DNA from: Struthio camelus | Taxonomy: Eukaryota > Chordata > Aves > Struthioniformes > Struthionidae | Length of the DNA stretch: 64,000 nt | Assembly: GCF_040807025.1 (NCBI RefSeq) | Contig: NC_090942.1 | Location: 73,831,487 to 73,895,486, forward strand | Reading direction: 5' to 3' | Part shown: positions 62,001 to 64,000 of the stretch, piece after piece | Position numbering within the stretch: position 1 is the first letter of the stretch | How the letters are laid out: each line of letters opens with the position of its first letter | Program-made: the position numbers and the translations under genes | The notes under the pieces: generated by a model | What the model was told of the DNA's origin: nothing | The model's input: the letters and a program-made list of their open reading frames with translations, nothing else | Database searches by the model: none

Positions 62001-63720
62001 CAAATGGTTCATTGGCCGGGAAGTAGAGTTACCTCAGATTTGAAGTCCCAGGGCTGCACTCCTGTGATGGTAGCACTTGCTGTGCTCTTCAAATTCCTAA
62101 GATGGCATAGGTCTTTTATTAACTCCTGGTAAGATTTTAGGACTGCTGTCATCACCTATCACCGCTGCTGTTCTTACATTTGTGTGTCATTTTGGAGAGC
62201 AGGAGCACTGCAAGAAAACCCATTTCCTCAGGCCAGTAGGTTTTATTAAATTGCTTTGCCAGATGCTTCCAGACAGAGCTGCAAGTATTAACATGTGTTA
62301 TCCCTTGAATGTTTGAATATCAAATGGTAAATTGGTGGCCTCTCTGCTAATATTACTTGGCATTTGTATTGTTCTCCTTTCCTTTTGAATACCCTCCAGA
62401 CTTCTGGCCTGACATGAGGTACCTCACGCGTTCAACTTCTGCTGAACTCAGTGGGCAATAAGGGCATTTGGCATTTCAGAAGACTGAATAAGCTGACAGA
62501 TTAATCCTGTGTTAACTTCCATATTAAAAGTTGTTGCTGAAAAGCTTTAGAAACTAGTGTTAGCTCTTGCTGGCCTAGGGACATGAGTAGAAGGTGAGTA
62601 TTAAGATTTCTAGCTCTGTTTTAACAGTGAGCTTCTATGAGCTGCTGTCTTCCAAGTAAAAGACTGCCAGTGCATCTCTGTGAAGTTACTAGGAAGTTGA
62701 GAGTGAGGAAAAGCCTAAGAGCTCTTCCTGCTCGGTGGACTAAATCTTGTTTGCCTTACATGAGGCAATCTCAGTACTAAACTGAATGAGGTGAAGAATT
62801 AGCTTCATATATTTCTTCTGTCTCTTGTAACCGTCCTTCCTCCAGCTATATGATTTACCCGAGCCTGGCTAGATTCAGCTAGTCCAAAATGATGTGTAGA
62901 GGTGTTTTGATAAAAACTGGACTGGAAGGAAATGTGCGTCTTAATCTCTCCCCTCATTCGCTTTGGAGGCGAAGTGCATTGCATCCGGTCTGCCGTGGAC
63001 AAGGACTGGAAGTCCAGAGTTCCCTTTGAAGTCGTCTTGCACTTCACAGCTCCTCCTCCTCTATGTGTAAAAACAACAATCTTCCAGAAGGCTAGAGAGG
63101 GTGGAAAAGGCTATGAACAAAAACTGCAACTTTTCTGATATGTCGAAAGATACTATGAAAGAATGGTGTTCTCAGTGTCTGCTGGTAGCTGATTTCTTTT
63201 CATCCTGCTTATTTTGTAGCAAAAGAGAATTGTTTGGGCTATTAGGAAAATCTTTCTAGCTATAATGGTAGCAAAGCACTGCAACAAGGAATCCAGGGAG
63301 ATTTCATGTGTGTATGTATGAGAGGCTTCTTTAAAATAGCCTTTTAGATGTTTTTCCAAGCTGGTCTAGATCACTGCTCTTTCTTAGGCAAGCATAGTTG
63401 TTGCTGTCAGCGTTCCCACCTCCTGCATACATCTACTTGGACCTATGCTTTGGGGGCTGTCTCTCCGGCTGCTGGTGCTGCATCCGTGTACAGTGTCACC
63501 TCCTTTCACTGTCACTGGTTTGAGACTAGCTAATAAGCCCAGTTTGTTCCATTCAGTGCCAAATTTGTTAATGTCATTACGCGTTTGTTAGCTTGCAGTC
63601 TAAATCCCTGCCCCTTGTCACTGAAGAACAGATCAGGTTTCTTCAGCCTCTTCTGCTGTTCTCCTCTGATTCTGGAGTGCTACACTGTTTGGTTTACAGT
63701 ATCAAGTTGATTCGTAATTC

Positions 63721-63735
63721 TTTTTTTTTTTTTTT
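63721..63735. repeat. Poly-T tract in PDE3A intron 1
   Basis: Fifteen T residues followed by further T-rich pyrimidine sequence to about 63753. Confidence 0.85.
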
Positions 63736-64000
63736 CTTTCTTTTTCCTCTTTTAATGGGTTTGAGTCCCAGGTAGTCTCCTAATTGCTTTTCCTTTTGAC
63801 TGAGCTACAAGTTGATTTATCAAATCTTCTTGCTAGCTTTGTGATTTTTTTAAGGCTACCAAAGAGTGCTACATGCTGTAAGTAAGATGAAGTGGCCAGG
63901 AGTTGTTAGGATTTGTGTGTAGGGTGGTTTCTTAGCAGCCAGATAAGAGACAGCAGTCTGAAGGACATGACACAGCATCGGAGGGCCAGATCTTTCAGTC

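Larger units (their letters stand above)
45925..64000 (+). other. PDE3A: PDE3A intron 1 (5' part, continues past the window)
   Basis: The intron begins with GTAGGG at 45925. No further PDE3A exon is seen in 18 kb, consistent with the very long first intron of mammalian PDE3A. The sequence is AT-rich with many T tracts: 46201-46220, 46330-46352, about 51696-51712, 52037-52049 and 63721-63735. Open frames are short and lack good splice pairs. No nested gene or RNA gene was recognised. Separate entries describe a C-rich tract, a CpG islet with a CTCF-like motif, and simple repeats. Confidence 0.85.

Overview
This is vertebrate nuclear DNA with a single confidently identified gene: the first coding exon of PDE3A (cGMP-inhibited cAMP phosphodiesterase 3A), at 45034-45924 on the + strand. 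It lies in a roughly 2 kb CpG island. The base composition is AT-rich, the CpG island is sharply bounded, and interspersed repeats are sparse. Several decayed fragments resemble an amniote MIR-type SINE, and I recognised no mammalian L1 or Alu-type repeats. Together with the diverged but clearly PDE3A-like protein, this suggests a sauropsid, most likely a bird. The species cannot be named from the sequence alone.

Layout: 1-19257 is mostly noncoding upstream DNA with simple repeats, three SINE-type relics, one long minus-strand open frame that crosses a SINE relic (11480-12157), a candidate CTCF site and a GC-rich block near 18 kb. From 19258 to 34741 four short exon-like segments on the + strand join in one frame across three introns. 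They predict a 128-residue protein that I do not recognise. Every junction has a GTAAGT donor and a pyrimidine-rich acceptor, and the phases (1, 1, 2) agree. This is the most interesting object in the window. Its third intron holds a CpG-retaining islet at 31.0-31.3 kb and two optional phase-compatible exons.

From 34742 to about 44000 lies noncoding DNA upstream of PDE3A. It contains a fold-back inverted repeat (37461-37634), a palindromic T-box-like site (36206-36230) and another SINE tail. The CpG island (about 44013-46140) is the PDE3A promoter and 5' UTR region. It carries two upstream ORFs, then exon 1, which encodes the N-terminal membrane region (NHR1) and the first phosphorylation cluster. 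From 45925 to the end is PDE3A intron 1. It contains simple repeats, a G-quadruplex-forming tract and a CpG-dense islet with a CTCF-like motif near 52.2 kb. The catalytic exons of PDE3A lie beyond the window.

All calls come from reading the sequence. No alignment, expression or conservation data were available. The four-exon gene, the regulatory motifs and the repeat assignments are predictions with the stated confidence.
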